The position numbers were made by a program, and so were the translations under genes. From NCBI RefSeq assembly GCF_900182695.1, contig NZ_FXTK01000003.1, forward strand, positions 1 to 64,000: 64,000 nucleotides of DNA, read 5' to 3'. This stretch comes from Paracoccus laeviglucosivorans (GTDB lineage Bacteria; Pseudomonadota; Alphaproteobacteria; Rhodobacterales; Rhodobacteraceae). How positions within the stretch are numbered: the first letter of the stretch is position 1; each line of letters starts with the position of its first letter. The notes under the pieces were generated by a model. The model made no database searches. It saw nothing but the letters and a program-made list of their open reading frames with translations, and was not told where the DNA came from. Below, in pieces: positions 8,876 through 17,113 of the stretch.

Positions 8876-8912
8876 GCCCTCATCCCTTCCTTTGTCGAAA
8901 TCCCGCAAGTCG

Positions 8913-10193
8913 TCACGCCACGACCTCGGCCGTTTCCAGAACCGCGTGCAGCAGCACATCCGCGCCGGCCGCGGCCCATTCGGGGCTTATCTCCTCGGCC
9001 TCGTTATGGGACAGGCCATCAACGCAGGGGCACATGATCATCACCGTCGGCGCGACCTTGTTGACCCAGCAGGCGTCATGACCCGCGCCTGAGACGATAT
9101 CCATATGGCTGTAGCCCAATCTTTCGGCGGCGCGGCGCACCGTGCCGACCAGCGTCGGATCGAAGGCGGGCGGGTCGAACTGGCCGACGATCTGGCTGTC
9201 GAATTCGCATCCCAAAGCGGCGCAGATGTCCGGCGCGCGGTGCAGGAATTCCTGCGCCATGTCCAGCAGCACGGGCAGCAGGTGGCTGCGGAAATCGACG
9301 GTGAAGACGACCTTTTCGGCGATGATGTTGCGGCTGTTGGGATAGACATCGATATGGCCGATCGCCCCCACCGCATCGGGCTGGTGCTTCATTGCGATTT
9401 CGTGCGCCAGCTCGGTCAGTTGCGCCAGACCACGCCCGGCGTTGCGCCGCATCCGCATGGGGGTCGAGCCGGTATGCTGACCCTTGCCCGTCACGGTGCA
9501 TTCGATCCAGCGCAGGCCCTGTCCGTGGGTGACGACGCCGATCTCGCGGCCCTCGGCTTCGAGGATGGGGCCTTGTTCGATGTGATATTCGAACATGGCG
9601 TGGATCTTGCGGTCGCCGGGCTTTTCATCGCCGCGCCAGCCGATGCGCGTCAGTTCATCGCCGAAGCTGGCCCCCTTGGCATCCTTGCGGCCATAGGCGA
9701 AGTCCTGATCGATCACGCCCGCAAACACCCCCGAGGCCAGCATGGCAGGGGCGAACCGCGTCCCTTCCTCATTCGTCCAGTTGGTGACGACGATGGGGCG
9801 GCGGGTGCGGATGCCCATGTCGCGAATGGCGCGGATCACCTCCAGCCCCGCCAGCACGCCCAGCACGCCGTCATATTTGCCGCCGGTGGGCTGGGTGTCC
9901 AGATGGCTGCCGATATAGACGGGATCAAGCGAAGGCTCGGTCCCTTCGTGGCGAAAGAACATGTTACCCATCTGATCGACGGACATGACCATGCCCGCAT
10001 CTTCGGCCCATGACTGGAACAGGCGGCGGCCTTGGCCGTCTTCGTCGGTCAGGGCCTGACGGTTGTTGCCGCCTGCAATGCCGGGGCCGATCTTGGCCAT
10101 CTCCATCAGGCTGTTCCAAAGCCGGTCGCCATCGACCTTCATATTGGCCGTGGGCAGCGCAGCCGAAATCGTTCCGCCGGTGGCAGTGGTCAT
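8913..10193 (-). CDS. M20-family N-carbamoyl amidase (beta-ureidopropionase / hydantoinase-carbamoylase type)
   Basis: A 426-residue zinc-dependent amidase of the hydantoinase/carbamoylase family. It hydrolyses N-carbamoyl-beta-alanine or related N-carbamoyl amino acids to amine, CO2 and ammonia. Typical motifs are GSHLDTQPTGGKYDGVLGVLAG (metal-binding His and Asp), NWTNEEGTRFAPAM (metal and catalytic Glu), and GAGHDACWVNKVAPT near the C-terminus. The ATG at 10193 has an AGGAAGGA ribosome site; the long upstream extension of the frame runs through the RutR operator and is not coding. It is the first gene of the leftward operon, divergent from rutR. Allantoate amidohydrolase is an alternative, made less likely by the adjacent dihydropyrimidinase and RutR. 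Confidence 0.9.
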   Translation of the reverse strand: MTTATGGTISAALPTANMKVDGDRLWNSLMEMAKIGPGIAGGNNRQALTDEDGQGRRLFQSWAEDAGMVMSVDQMGNMFFRHEGTEPSLDPVYIGSHLDTQPTGGKYDGVLGVLAGLEVIRAIRDMGIRTRRPIVVTNWTNEEGTRFAPAMLASGVFAGVIDQDFAYGRKDAKGASFGDELTRIGWRGDEKPGDRKIHAMFEYHIEQGPILEAEGREIGVVTHGQGLRWIECTVTGKGQHTGSTPMRMRRNAGRGLAQLTELAHEIAMKHQPDAVGAIGHIDVYPNSRNIIAEKVVFTVDFRSHLLPVLLDMAQEFLHRAPDICAALGCEFDSQIVGQFDPPAFDPTLVGTVRRAAERLGYSHMDIVSGAGHDACWVNKVAPTVMIMCPCVDGLSHNEAEEISPEWAAAGADVLLHAVLETAEVVA

Positions 10194-10282
10194 CGCGTCA
10201 TCCTTCCTGTCTGGCCGCCGTCTTCTGCGGACGGTCGGTTGGATCGGTGGGGCATGGAGGCGCCACGCAACCCGCGAAAATA

Positions 10283-10298
10283 TTGACCAGTTGGTCAG
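10283..10298. promoter_or_regulatory. RutR operator in the divergent promoter region
   Basis: TTGACCAgtTGGTCAg is a near-perfect palindrome that matches the RutR consensus known from E. coli (TTGACCAnnTGGTCAA) in 13 of 14 defined bases. It lies about 90 bases from the amidase start and about 86 bases from the rutR start, so one bound dimer could control both directions. In E. coli, uracil or thymine releases RutR from such sites. The site is read directly from the sequence; its use here is inferred. Confidence 0.85.
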
Positions 10299-10383
10299 GA
10301 TCAGGCTAGCACGGGGCGATTGGCAGTCAAGCGCCGCGATGTCGGGGCGTCGCGCGCCGCAGTCCGGGGGCAGGGGAAACGCG

Positions 10384-11007
10384 ATGTCAGAAAAGCCACG
10401 CCGCGTCAGCCGCATCCAGAAAAAGAACCGCGAGGCGATCCTGGCTGCCGCGTTGCAGGAATTTTCGGCACGCGGTTTTGCGGGCACGACCATCGACCAG
10501 ATCGCCGATGTGGCGGGCCTGTCCAAGCCGAATGTGCTGTATTACTTCGCCTCGAAAGACGCGATCCATACGGAACTGCTGGAGGCGTTGCTGGACCTGT
10601 GGCTGGGGCCGCTGCGCGAATTGCAGGCAGCGGGCGACCCGGCGGACCAGATCCTTGCCTATGCGCGCCGCAAGTTGGAAATGTCGCGGGACTATCCACA
10701 GGAAAGCCGGCTTTTCGCGAATGAGGTTTTGCAGGGTGCACCGCGACTGGCATCGATCCTTGGCGGGGCGCTGCGCGAACTGGTCGATGAAAAAGCCGCG
10801 CTGATCGCCGTCTGGATGGCCGAGGGACGGATCGCACGCACCGACCCGCATCACCTGCTGTTTTCGATCTGGGCGCTGACCCAGCATTACGCCGATTTCG
10901 AGGTGCAGGTGCGCGCGGTGCTGGGCGACGGCCATGACCCCTTTGCCGAGGCGCAGGGGTTTCTGGATCAGCTTTACCGACGATTGCTGCGGCCCGGCGC
11001 GGATTGA
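10384..11007 (+). CDS. rutR: RutR-like TetR-family pyrimidine regulator
   Basis: A 207-residue TetR-type repressor. The N-terminal HTH reads TTIDQIADVAGLSKPNVLYYFASKDAI. The C-terminal half matches RutR closely: LEMSRDYPQESRLFANEVLQGAP and the IWALTQHYADF motif, which in E. coli RutR lines the uracil pocket region. The ATG at 10384 is chosen because the conserved N-terminus begins there. It is divergent from the amidase/dihydropyrimidinase/ABC operon with a RutR box between, so it probably represses that operon and possibly itself until uracil or thymine is present. Orthology is from remembered sequence and is strong. Confidence 0.9.
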   Translation: MSEKPRRVSRIQKKNREAILAAALQEFSARGFAGTTIDQIADVAGLSKPNVLYYFASKDAIHTELLEALLDLWLGPLRELQAAGDPADQILAYARRKLEMSRDYPQESRLFANEVLQGAPRLASILGGALRELVDEKAALIAVWMAEGRIARTDPHHLLFSIWALTQHYADFEVQVRAVLGDGHDPFAEAQGFLDQLYRRLLRPGAD

Positions 11008-11009
11008 AC

Positions 11010-11031
11010 GGGGCGCAGATCGCTGCGCCCC
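11010..11031. terminator. Hairpin between convergent rutR and manC
   Basis: A perfect 9-bp stem GGGGCGCAG/CTGCGCCCC (11010-11018, 11023-11031) with loop ATCG fills the 30-base gap between the two convergent stops. It could serve both genes. No run of T follows on either side, so it is a structural terminator candidate, not a classic one. Confidence 0.65.
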
Positions 11032-11037
11032 AACCGC

Positions 11038-12458
11038 CTAGCTGCGCGAATAGACGTCTTCGTAGCGCACGATGTCGTCTTCGCCCAGATAAACGCCGGT
11101 CTGCACCTCGATCAGGACCATCGGCACCTTGCCGGGGTTCTCCATGCGGTGGACCGCGCCCAAGGGCACATAGATCGACTGGTTTTCCGTCACCAGGGTC
11201 ACGGTTTCATCCACCGTCACGCGCGCCGTGCCCGACACCACGATCCAATGCTCGGATCGGTGGAAATGCGATTGCAGCGACAGCGCCGCGCCGGGGTTCA
11301 CCACGATGCGCTTGACCTGAAAACGGTCAGCCAGCGCCAGCGTTTCATACCAGCCCCACGGACGGTTGTCGCGCAGGAACGCCTCGGCCTGACGCGCGCC
11401 CTTGGTCTTCAGTGCGGCGACGGCTTTTTTGACGTCCTGCGCGCGGTCCATGCCTGCGACCAGCACGGCATCCTTGGTCGATACGACCATCACATCCTTC
11501 AGCCCGATGCCGACGACTTCGATGCCTTCATCCTGCGAGCGCAGCAGCACATTGTCGCAATCAATGGCGGTCGAGCGGTCATCCGTCACCGCCCCGCGTT
11601 CGGCAGGGACATCGCCCTGCGATTCACGCCAGATCGCGTCCCAGCCGCCAAGGTCCGACCAATGGCCGCTGAAGCGCACGACCGACAGGTTGTCGGCCTT
11701 TTCCAGCACCGCATAGTCGATCGACAGATCGGGCAGACGCTCCCACGGTTCTGGGGCAAGACGCAGGAAACCAGATCGCGCTTGGCTTCGGTCAGGGCGG
11801 CGCGCACGGGTGTCAGGAATTCGGGTGCGTGCTGTTCGAAAGCCGCAATCAGCGTCCGGGCCGAGAACAGGAAGATCCCCGCATTCCACAGGAAATTGCC
11901 CTGCGCGATCATCGCTTCGGCATTGGCCAGATCGGGCTTTTCGACAAAGCGTTTCAGCGTCACCGGACCTTCGCCCACGCCCTCGGCCTCCATGTAACCA
12001 TAGCCGGTTTCCGGGCGGGTGGGCGTGATGCCAAAGGTGACGATCCGGCCCGCCAACGCGGCAGGAACGCCCAGATCGACGGCGCGGCCAAAGGCTTCGG
12101 TATCGGGGACGACGTGATCGGACGGCGCGACCAGCAGCAGCCCCTCGGGGTCTTTTTGCGCCACGGTCAACGCGGCGGCCAGAATTGCGGGGGCGGTGTT
12201 GCGGCCCGCAGGCTCGATCAGGATGCCTGCAGGTATGATGCCGATCTTGCCCAATTGCTCGCCGACGATGAAGCGGAAATCGGCATTCGTCATCACCAGC
12301 GGGGCGGCATAACGATCGCCCGACAGACGCTTGGCCGAAGCTTGGAACAGCGTATCTTCGCCCACCAGCGGCACGAATTGCTTGGGAAAGCTTTTGCGCG
12401 AAACCGGCCAAAGCCGCGTGCCCGAGCCGCCAGCCAGCAGAACAGGGGTAATCACCAT
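11038..12458 (-). pseudogene. manC: Mannose-1-phosphate guanylyltransferase / mannose-6-phosphate isomerase, frameshifted
   Basis: The gene would encode a bifunctional ManC/AlgA-type enzyme of about 473 residues that makes GDP-mannose for polysaccharides. The N-terminal nucleotidyltransferase part (LAGGSGTRLWP at 9-18, EKPDLANAEAMIAQGNFLWNAGIFLF) is read in the frame of ATG 12458. The remainder (LAPEPWERLPDLSIDYAVLEKA, then WSDLGGWDA, and the cupin isomerase domain NRPWGWYETL to SLQSHFHRSEHW) is in the next frame. One base is missing next to an AAA run near 11770: restoring it gives the family sequence KRDLDFLRLAPEPW. It is either a recent loss of function or a sequencing error. The 121 bases between its start and the next gene hold no gene. 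Confidence 0.88.
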
Positions 12459-12579
12459 GCCATCACTCCATCGGCGCGGGCGCCGTTTTCCTACGCTTTA
12501 CGGGACCGCAACCTTAGATTGCGGCGCCGCCATCATTTGCCCGATAACATGCTGCCCCAGCCAGCGTAAACAAACGGTT

Positions 12580-13500
12580 TCAATAGCCGCGTTTTCTATC
12601 GACCAGATGCAAAAGCGGCGCACCCTGCATGGCGCGGCGCAGGTTTTCCGCGGCCACCGGCGCAGCGGTTTCGGCCCGCGTGTCGGCGGCGACATGGGGC
12701 GTCACAGTCACGTGCCGATTGGTCCAGAACGGATGGTCGGCGGGCAGGGGTTCGGTGCGGAACACGTCCAGCACGGCATGGCCCAGATCGCCGCGATTCA
12801 GCGCCGCCAGCAGCGCCGTGTCGTCGATCAGCGTGCCGCGCCCGGAATTGATGATCGTCGCACCCTTGGGCAGCAGGGCCAGCCGTTCCGCATCCAGCAG
12901 GTTGCGCGTGTCCGGGGTGTCGGGCAGCAGGCAAATCAGGATCTCGGCCCGCGACAGGGCCTTGGGCAGCGCGTCGCCTGCCAGCATATCGACGCCCGGA
13001 ACCTCGCGTCCCGATTGCGACCAGCCGGTGACGCGAAACCCCAGCGCCAGCAGCGCCGTGGCGACGGCGCGCCCCAATTCCCCCATCCCAAGAATGCTGA
13101 CATTGCGCGACGAGGCAAGCGGCGGCATCACGTCGTTGCGCCACACGCCATCCTGCCGATAGACGTGCATTCCCAGATGCGCGCGCATCGTCCAGCCAAG
13201 GCAATATTCCACCATGCCACGCGTCAGTCCCGGATCGACCATCCGGCACAAGGGCTGTGTCAGCGTGGTGTTGGTCACGATCCGTTCGACCCCCGCCCAC
13301 AGGCTTTGCACCACGCGGGCGCGGGTAAAGGGCGAAAAATCAAGCACCGTGCCATCTTCGGGGTAGCCGGGCGCATAGACCAGCGCATCGAAGCCGGCCG
13401 GATCGCCGTCGCGGCAAAGCTCGATCTCGGGGCAGGCATTGCGCAGGGCCGGTGCCCATTCATCCCATTGGCGCGCAGGCGCAGCAAACAGCACCCGCAT
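12580..13500 (-). CDS. 2-hydroxyacid dehydrogenase (glyoxylate/hydroxypyruvate reductase A type)
   Basis: A 306-residue D-isomer-specific NAD(P)-dependent dehydrogenase. The nucleotide-binding loop GMGELG is at 138-143, and the catalytic Arg221 (NSGRGT), Glu250 (RTEPLP) and His269 (TPHVAA) are in place. The short substrate domain resembles GhrA, which reduces glyoxylate and hydroxypyruvate; the actual substrate is not known. The ATG at 13500 overlaps the rodA stop (ATGA), so it is the last gene of the mre-mrdA-rodA operon, although its role in cell-shape control is not obvious. Confidence 0.88.
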   Translation of the reverse strand: MRVLFAAPARQWDEWAPALRNACPEIELCRDGDPAGFDALVYAPGYPEDGTVLDFSPFTRARVVQSLWAGVERIVTNTTLTQPLCRMVDPGLTRGMVEYCLGWTMRAHLGMHVYRQDGVWRNDVMPPLASSRNVSILGMGELGRAVATALLALGFRVTGWSQSGREVPGVDMLAGDALPKALSRAEILICLLPDTPDTRNLLDAERLALLPKGATIINSGRGTLIDDTALLAALNRGDLGHAVLDVFRTEPLPADHPFWTNRHVTVTPHVAADTRAETAAPVAAENLRRAMQGAPLLHLVDRKRGY

Positions 13501-14639
13501 CAGCGCGGCCTGTGAACATGCGCGGATTGCACGATGCCGAAACCCATCAGCAGGATCATCAGCGAGGTTCCCCCATAGCTGACCAGTGGCAAGGGTGAGC
13601 CCTTGGCAGGCAGCATTCCCATCACCGTGGCCATGTTGATGGCGAAATACAGGAAGAATGTCCCTGCGATGCCAATTGTCATCAGGCTGGCGAAGCGGTC
13701 CCGGTTGGTCAATGCGGAATGCAGGCAAAAGCCAAGGATCAGCACGTAAAGCGTCAGCAGCGATACCGCGCCGACAAAGCCGAACTCCTCGGCCAGCGAG
13801 GTGAAGATGAAGTCGGTGTGCTTTTCAGGCAGGAAGTTCAGCCGCGATTGCGTGCCTTGCATGAAGCCGCGACCGGACCACCCCCCCGATCCCAGCGCGA
13901 TCTGGGCCTGCATGATATTATAGCCCGCGCCCAGCGGGTCCGAGCCGGGATCAAGGAAGGTGTCGATCCGCCGGAACTGGTAGTCGTGCAGCAACTGCCA
14001 ATCCGTCCCGCGGCTTTCCATCACGGCGGTCACAAGGCCCACGACAATGGCGATCACCGCGCCAAAATACCACAGGCTGACGCCTGCCGCGAACATGACG
14101 ATGCCGCCCCCCGCGATCAGCATGACCGAGGTGCCCAGATCGGGCTGCATCAGCACCAGCGCCGTGGGTGTCAGGATCAGCAGGATCGGGATCAGCACCC
14201 AAAGCGGGCGCGAGACCTTTTCGACGGGCAGCCAGTCGTAATAAGCGGCCAGCGTCATCACGAAGGCAATCTTGGTCAGCTCGGACGGCTGGATGCGGAT
14301 CGGGCCGATCACCAGCCAGCGTTGGGCGCCCATGCCGACATGGCCCATCAGTTCGACCAGCACCAGCAACAGCACGCAGATCGCATAGGAGAAAACAGAG
14401 ATTGACCGCCAGAACCAGATCGGAACGAAGGCCAGCGCCACCATGATGACCATGCCCGCTGCAAACCGCTCCATCTGCGGGCCGGCCCATTGGTCGATAT
14501 TGCCGCCCGAAACGGAATAAAGCATCAGGAAACCGATGCAACTGACTGCAGTGACAAGGAAAACCAGCGGCCAGTTCAGATGCAGAATCTTGCGCCAGCC
14601 GGTCGGCACACGCTCGACCGTATAGTCCAGATAACTCAT
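13500..14639 (-). CDS. rodA: RodA peptidoglycan glycosyltransferase (SEDS)
   Basis: A 379-residue polytopic membrane protein with about ten hydrophobic segments, of the SEDS family. It polymerises lipid II into glycan strands during side-wall growth, paired with PBP2. Diagnostic motifs are GAQRWLVIGPIRIQPSELTK, LMQPDLGTS, LPEKHTDFIFTSLAEEFGFVG, and SYGGTSLM near the end. The start overlaps the mrdA stop by 4 bases and the stop overlaps the downstream dehydrogenase. Confidence 0.95.
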   Translation of the reverse strand: MSYLDYTVERVPTGWRKILHLNWPLVFLVTAVSCIGFLMLYSVSGGNIDQWAGPQMERFAAGMVIMVALAFVPIWFWRSISVFSYAICVLLLVLVELMGHVGMGAQRWLVIGPIRIQPSELTKIAFVMTLAAYYDWLPVEKVSRPLWVLIPILLILTPTALVLMQPDLGTSVMLIAGGGIVMFAAGVSLWYFGAVIAIVVGLVTAVMESRGTDWQLLHDYQFRRIDTFLDPGSDPLGAGYNIMQAQIALGSGGWSGRGFMQGTQSRLNFLPEKHTDFIFTSLAEEFGFVGAVSLLTLYVLILGFCLHSALTNRDRFASLMTIGIAGTFFLYFAINMATVMGMLPAKGSPLPLVSYGGTSLMILLMGFGIVQSAHVHRPR

Positions 14640-16579
14640 GCGCGGGCCCGTGCGGTATTGGGTTTCGGCTCGGGCATCAGGTTCATGCGCGACCAGATTT
14701 CCTGCACCTTGGCGCGTTCACCATCGGGATAGGCGGTGATCGGTGGCAGGCCGTCGGCCAGCGCAAACAGCAGGATGTCGCGCGCAATCGGAGCGGCCAC
14801 GGTCGAGCCGCCGCTGCCATGTTCGACCACGACCGAGACCGCATAACGCGGCGTGTTATAGGGGGCGTAACAGACGAAAAGCGCATGGTCGCGGCGGTTC
14901 CATGGCAATTGTTCGTTTCGGATTACGCCGCGCGCGCGTTCGGCCGCGGTGATGTTGCGGACCTGACTGGTGCCGGTCTTGCCCGCCATTTGCCATTCGG
15001 GCGTGATGATGCGAGACCGCCGCGCCGTGCCGCGTTCGGCATTCATCACGGCGTCCATGCCCCCGCGCACCGTGCGCAGGTTCAGCGGATTCAGCCCCAG
15101 CTCGGCAAATTGCGGCACGGGTTCCTGCACGCCGTCGATCGAACGCACCAGCCGCGGGATCACCTCAAGACCCGTGGCCACGCGGGCCGTCATCACCGCA
15201 AGCTGCAACGGCGAGGCCAGCACATAGCCCTGACCGATCGAGGCATTGAGCGAATCCCCCACCTGCCATTCCTGATCGTAACGCGCGCGTTTCCACGCGC
15301 GGTCCGGGGCGATGCCTTCGGTGATGGCCGACATGGGCAGGTCGTGGCGGACACCGATGCCCATCTTGCGCGCCATGGCCGCGATGCGGTCGATGCCCAC
15401 CCGTTGCGCCAGTTCATAGAAATACACGTCGCAGGAATGTTCCAGACTGCCGATCGCATCGACGGAACCATGCCCCCCCCGGCTCCAGCAGTGGAAGCGG
15501 CGCCCGGCCAGTTGCAGATAGCCGGGGCAGAAATAACGCGTGCCGGCGTTGATCACCCCTGCCTCAAGCCCCGCAAGCAGGGTCACCAGCTTGAAGGTCG
15601 AGCCGGGCGGATAAGCCCCCTGCACGGTCTTGTCGGCCAGCGGACGATGGTCGTGGGACATCAGCTCGCGGTAATCCGGGCCGCTGATGCCGCGCACGAA
15701 TTTGTTGGGATCGAACACCGGAGAGGAGGAGATCGCGACAATATCGCCGTTCGTCACGTCTATCACAACGGCAGCGGCGCTTTCCGTGCCAAGCCGCTGG
15801 GTCGCAAAGTTCTGCAGTCGCGCATCCAGCGTCGTCTGCACGGTCGCGCCCTGCTGCCCCTCCTGGCGGGAAAGTTCGCGCATTTCGCGGCCTGCGCTGT
15901 TCACCTCGACCCGGCGCGCACCGGCCTTGCCGCGCAGAGCCTCCTCCAGCCGTGCCTCCATCCCGACCTTGCCAAGCTGGAATTCAGGCAGACGCAAGAC
16001 CGGATCGGGGTTTTCGATCTTGGACAGGTCATAATCCGAAACCGGGCCGACATAGCCCAGCACATGCGAAAAATCGCCCGCGCGCGGATAGCTGCGCGAC
16101 AGGCCGGATTCCGGCGTGACACCCGGCAGGGTCGGCGCATTCAGTGCGATCGACGAAAATTCCTGCCATGTCAGGCGGTCGGCCACCATGACCGGCGTGA
16201 CCGCACTGCGACGCCGGATTTCCGCGATAAGATCACTGGCCTGTCGGTCGGTCATCGGGATGATCTTGCGCAGGCGGGCCACCACGGTCGAAAGATCGCC
16301 CGCATCCTCGCGCGTCAGGGTGACGCGGTAATTCTGTTCGTTCCCGGCGATGATCGTGCCGTTGCGGTCAAGGATCAGCCCACGTGCGGGCGGCAGCAGG
16401 CGTATCTTGATCGAGTTACCGTCGGACAGCAGCCGATACTGCTCGGCATGTTCCAGTTGCATCGACCGCAGCTTCAGCCCCAGAACGCTGACGACCGAGG
16501 CCTGAATGACGCCCAGCATCAGCACCCGGCGCGAAATTCCGCGGCTGCTTTCGGCGATTTCCTTTTGCGACTTGCGCAT
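14636..16579 (-). CDS. mrdA: Penicillin-binding protein 2 (elongasome transpeptidase)
   Basis: A 647-residue class B penicillin-binding protein. A single N-terminal membrane anchor (~19-36) is followed by the PBP dimerisation domain and a transpeptidase domain with all three active-site motifs: S327-T-F-K330, S382-C-D, and K534-T-G-T. It cross-links new peptidoglycan along the cell cylinder together with RodA. The start ATG at 16579 is 3 bases downstream of the mreD stop, and its end overlaps rodA. It lies in the classic order mreB-mreC-mreD-mrdA-rodA. Confidence 0.96.
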   Translation of the reverse strand: MRKSQKEIAESSRGISRRVLMLGVIQASVVSVLGLKLRSMQLEHAEQYRLLSDGNSIKIRLLPPARGLILDRNGTIIAGNEQNYRVTLTREDAGDLSTVVARLRKIIPMTDRQASDLIAEIRRRSAVTPVMVADRLTWQEFSSIALNAPTLPGVTPESGLSRSYPRAGDFSHVLGYVGPVSDYDLSKIENPDPVLRLPEFQLGKVGMEARLEEALRGKAGARRVEVNSAGREMRELSRQEGQQGATVQTTLDARLQNFATQRLGTESAAAVVIDVTNGDIVAISSSPVFDPNKFVRGISGPDYRELMSHDHRPLADKTVQGAYPPGSTFKLVTLLAGLEAGVINAGTRYFCPGYLQLAGRRFHCWSRGGHGSVDAIGSLEHSCDVYFYELAQRVGIDRIAAMARKMGIGVRHDLPMSAITEGIAPDRAWKRARYDQEWQVGDSLNASIGQGYVLASPLQLAVMTARVATGLEVIPRLVRSIDGVQEPVPQFAELGLNPLNLRTVRGGMDAVMNAERGTARRSRIITPEWQMAGKTGTSQVRNITAAERARGVIRNEQLPWNRRDHALFVCYAPYNTPRYAVSVVVEHGSGGSTVAAPIARDILLFALADGLPPITAYPDGERAKVQEIWSRMNLMPEPKPNTARARA

Positions 16580-16582
16580 GGC

Positions 16583-17113
16583 TCAGCGATGCCTCGTGTC
16601 ATTGTCCCGAAGACCCCGGCGCAGCCCAAGGGGCCAGTGCAGAAGGCCGGTGACCAGCGGATAGGATCCGGCGGTCGCGATATATTGCAAGATGACCTGA
16701 CCCAGCGGCGGTGTGGGTAACAAGAACAGCGCAAGGGCAAAGCGATAGGCCAGCATCATCATCGCCAGAAGTGTTGCGATCCGCAGCCATTCAATCATGA
16801 ATGGCAGCTCGCGCCAACGATGCTCGCGCCTGCGCGCGGCCTCGGTCCCGAAAAGCACGATCGCGGCCCAAAGTCCCAAGGGGCGCAGCAGCATGATGTC
16901 CTCCAGAAAGAACAGCGCGGCGATGATCGGGGCTGGTGCCAGATCGGGACGGCGCAGCACCCATGCCAGTGTCAGGCAAAGCGCGAAATCCGGGCCGGGC
17001 CAGATCGCGCGCCCCGGATTCAGCGGCATCAGCCGCAGAAACAGGATCGCCACGATCAAAAGCACGAACAGGACGATGCCGACAAGCCGCTGGCGCCGCG
17101 CTGCCTCAATCAT
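16583..17113 (-). CDS. mreD: Rod shape-determining membrane protein MreD
   Basis: A 176-residue hydrophobic protein with about five membrane segments (for example LVGIVLFVLLIVAILFLRLM). MreD sequences are poorly conserved; the call rests on length, topology, the N-P-G-R motif after the first helix, and the position between mreC (8-base overlap) and mrdA. It is predicted to link MreC and the PBP2-RodA complex. Confidence 0.9.
   Translation of the reverse strand: MIEAARRQRLVGIVLFVLLIVAILFLRLMPLNPGRAIWPGPDFALCLTLAWVLRRPDLAPAPIIAALFFLEDIMLLRPLGLWAAIVLFGTEAARRREHRWRELPFMIEWLRIATLLAMMMLAYRFALALFLLPTPPLGQVILQYIATAGSYPLVTGLLHWPLGLRRGLRDNDTRHR

Noticed and set aside
8913-10526. Longer amidase reading frame starting at 10526
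   Set aside because: The extension would encode the RutR operator and antisense rutR sequence; ATG 10193 with a strong ribosome site gives the family length.
12506-12524. CCGCAA/TTGCGG hairpin downstream of manC's start region, considered as an operon terminator
   Set aside because: Only 6 bp with no T-run on the relevant strand.
14819-16720. Long + strand open frame (633 codons) opposite mrdA
   Set aside because: Antisense shadow of the PBP2 gene, with no recognisable motif.
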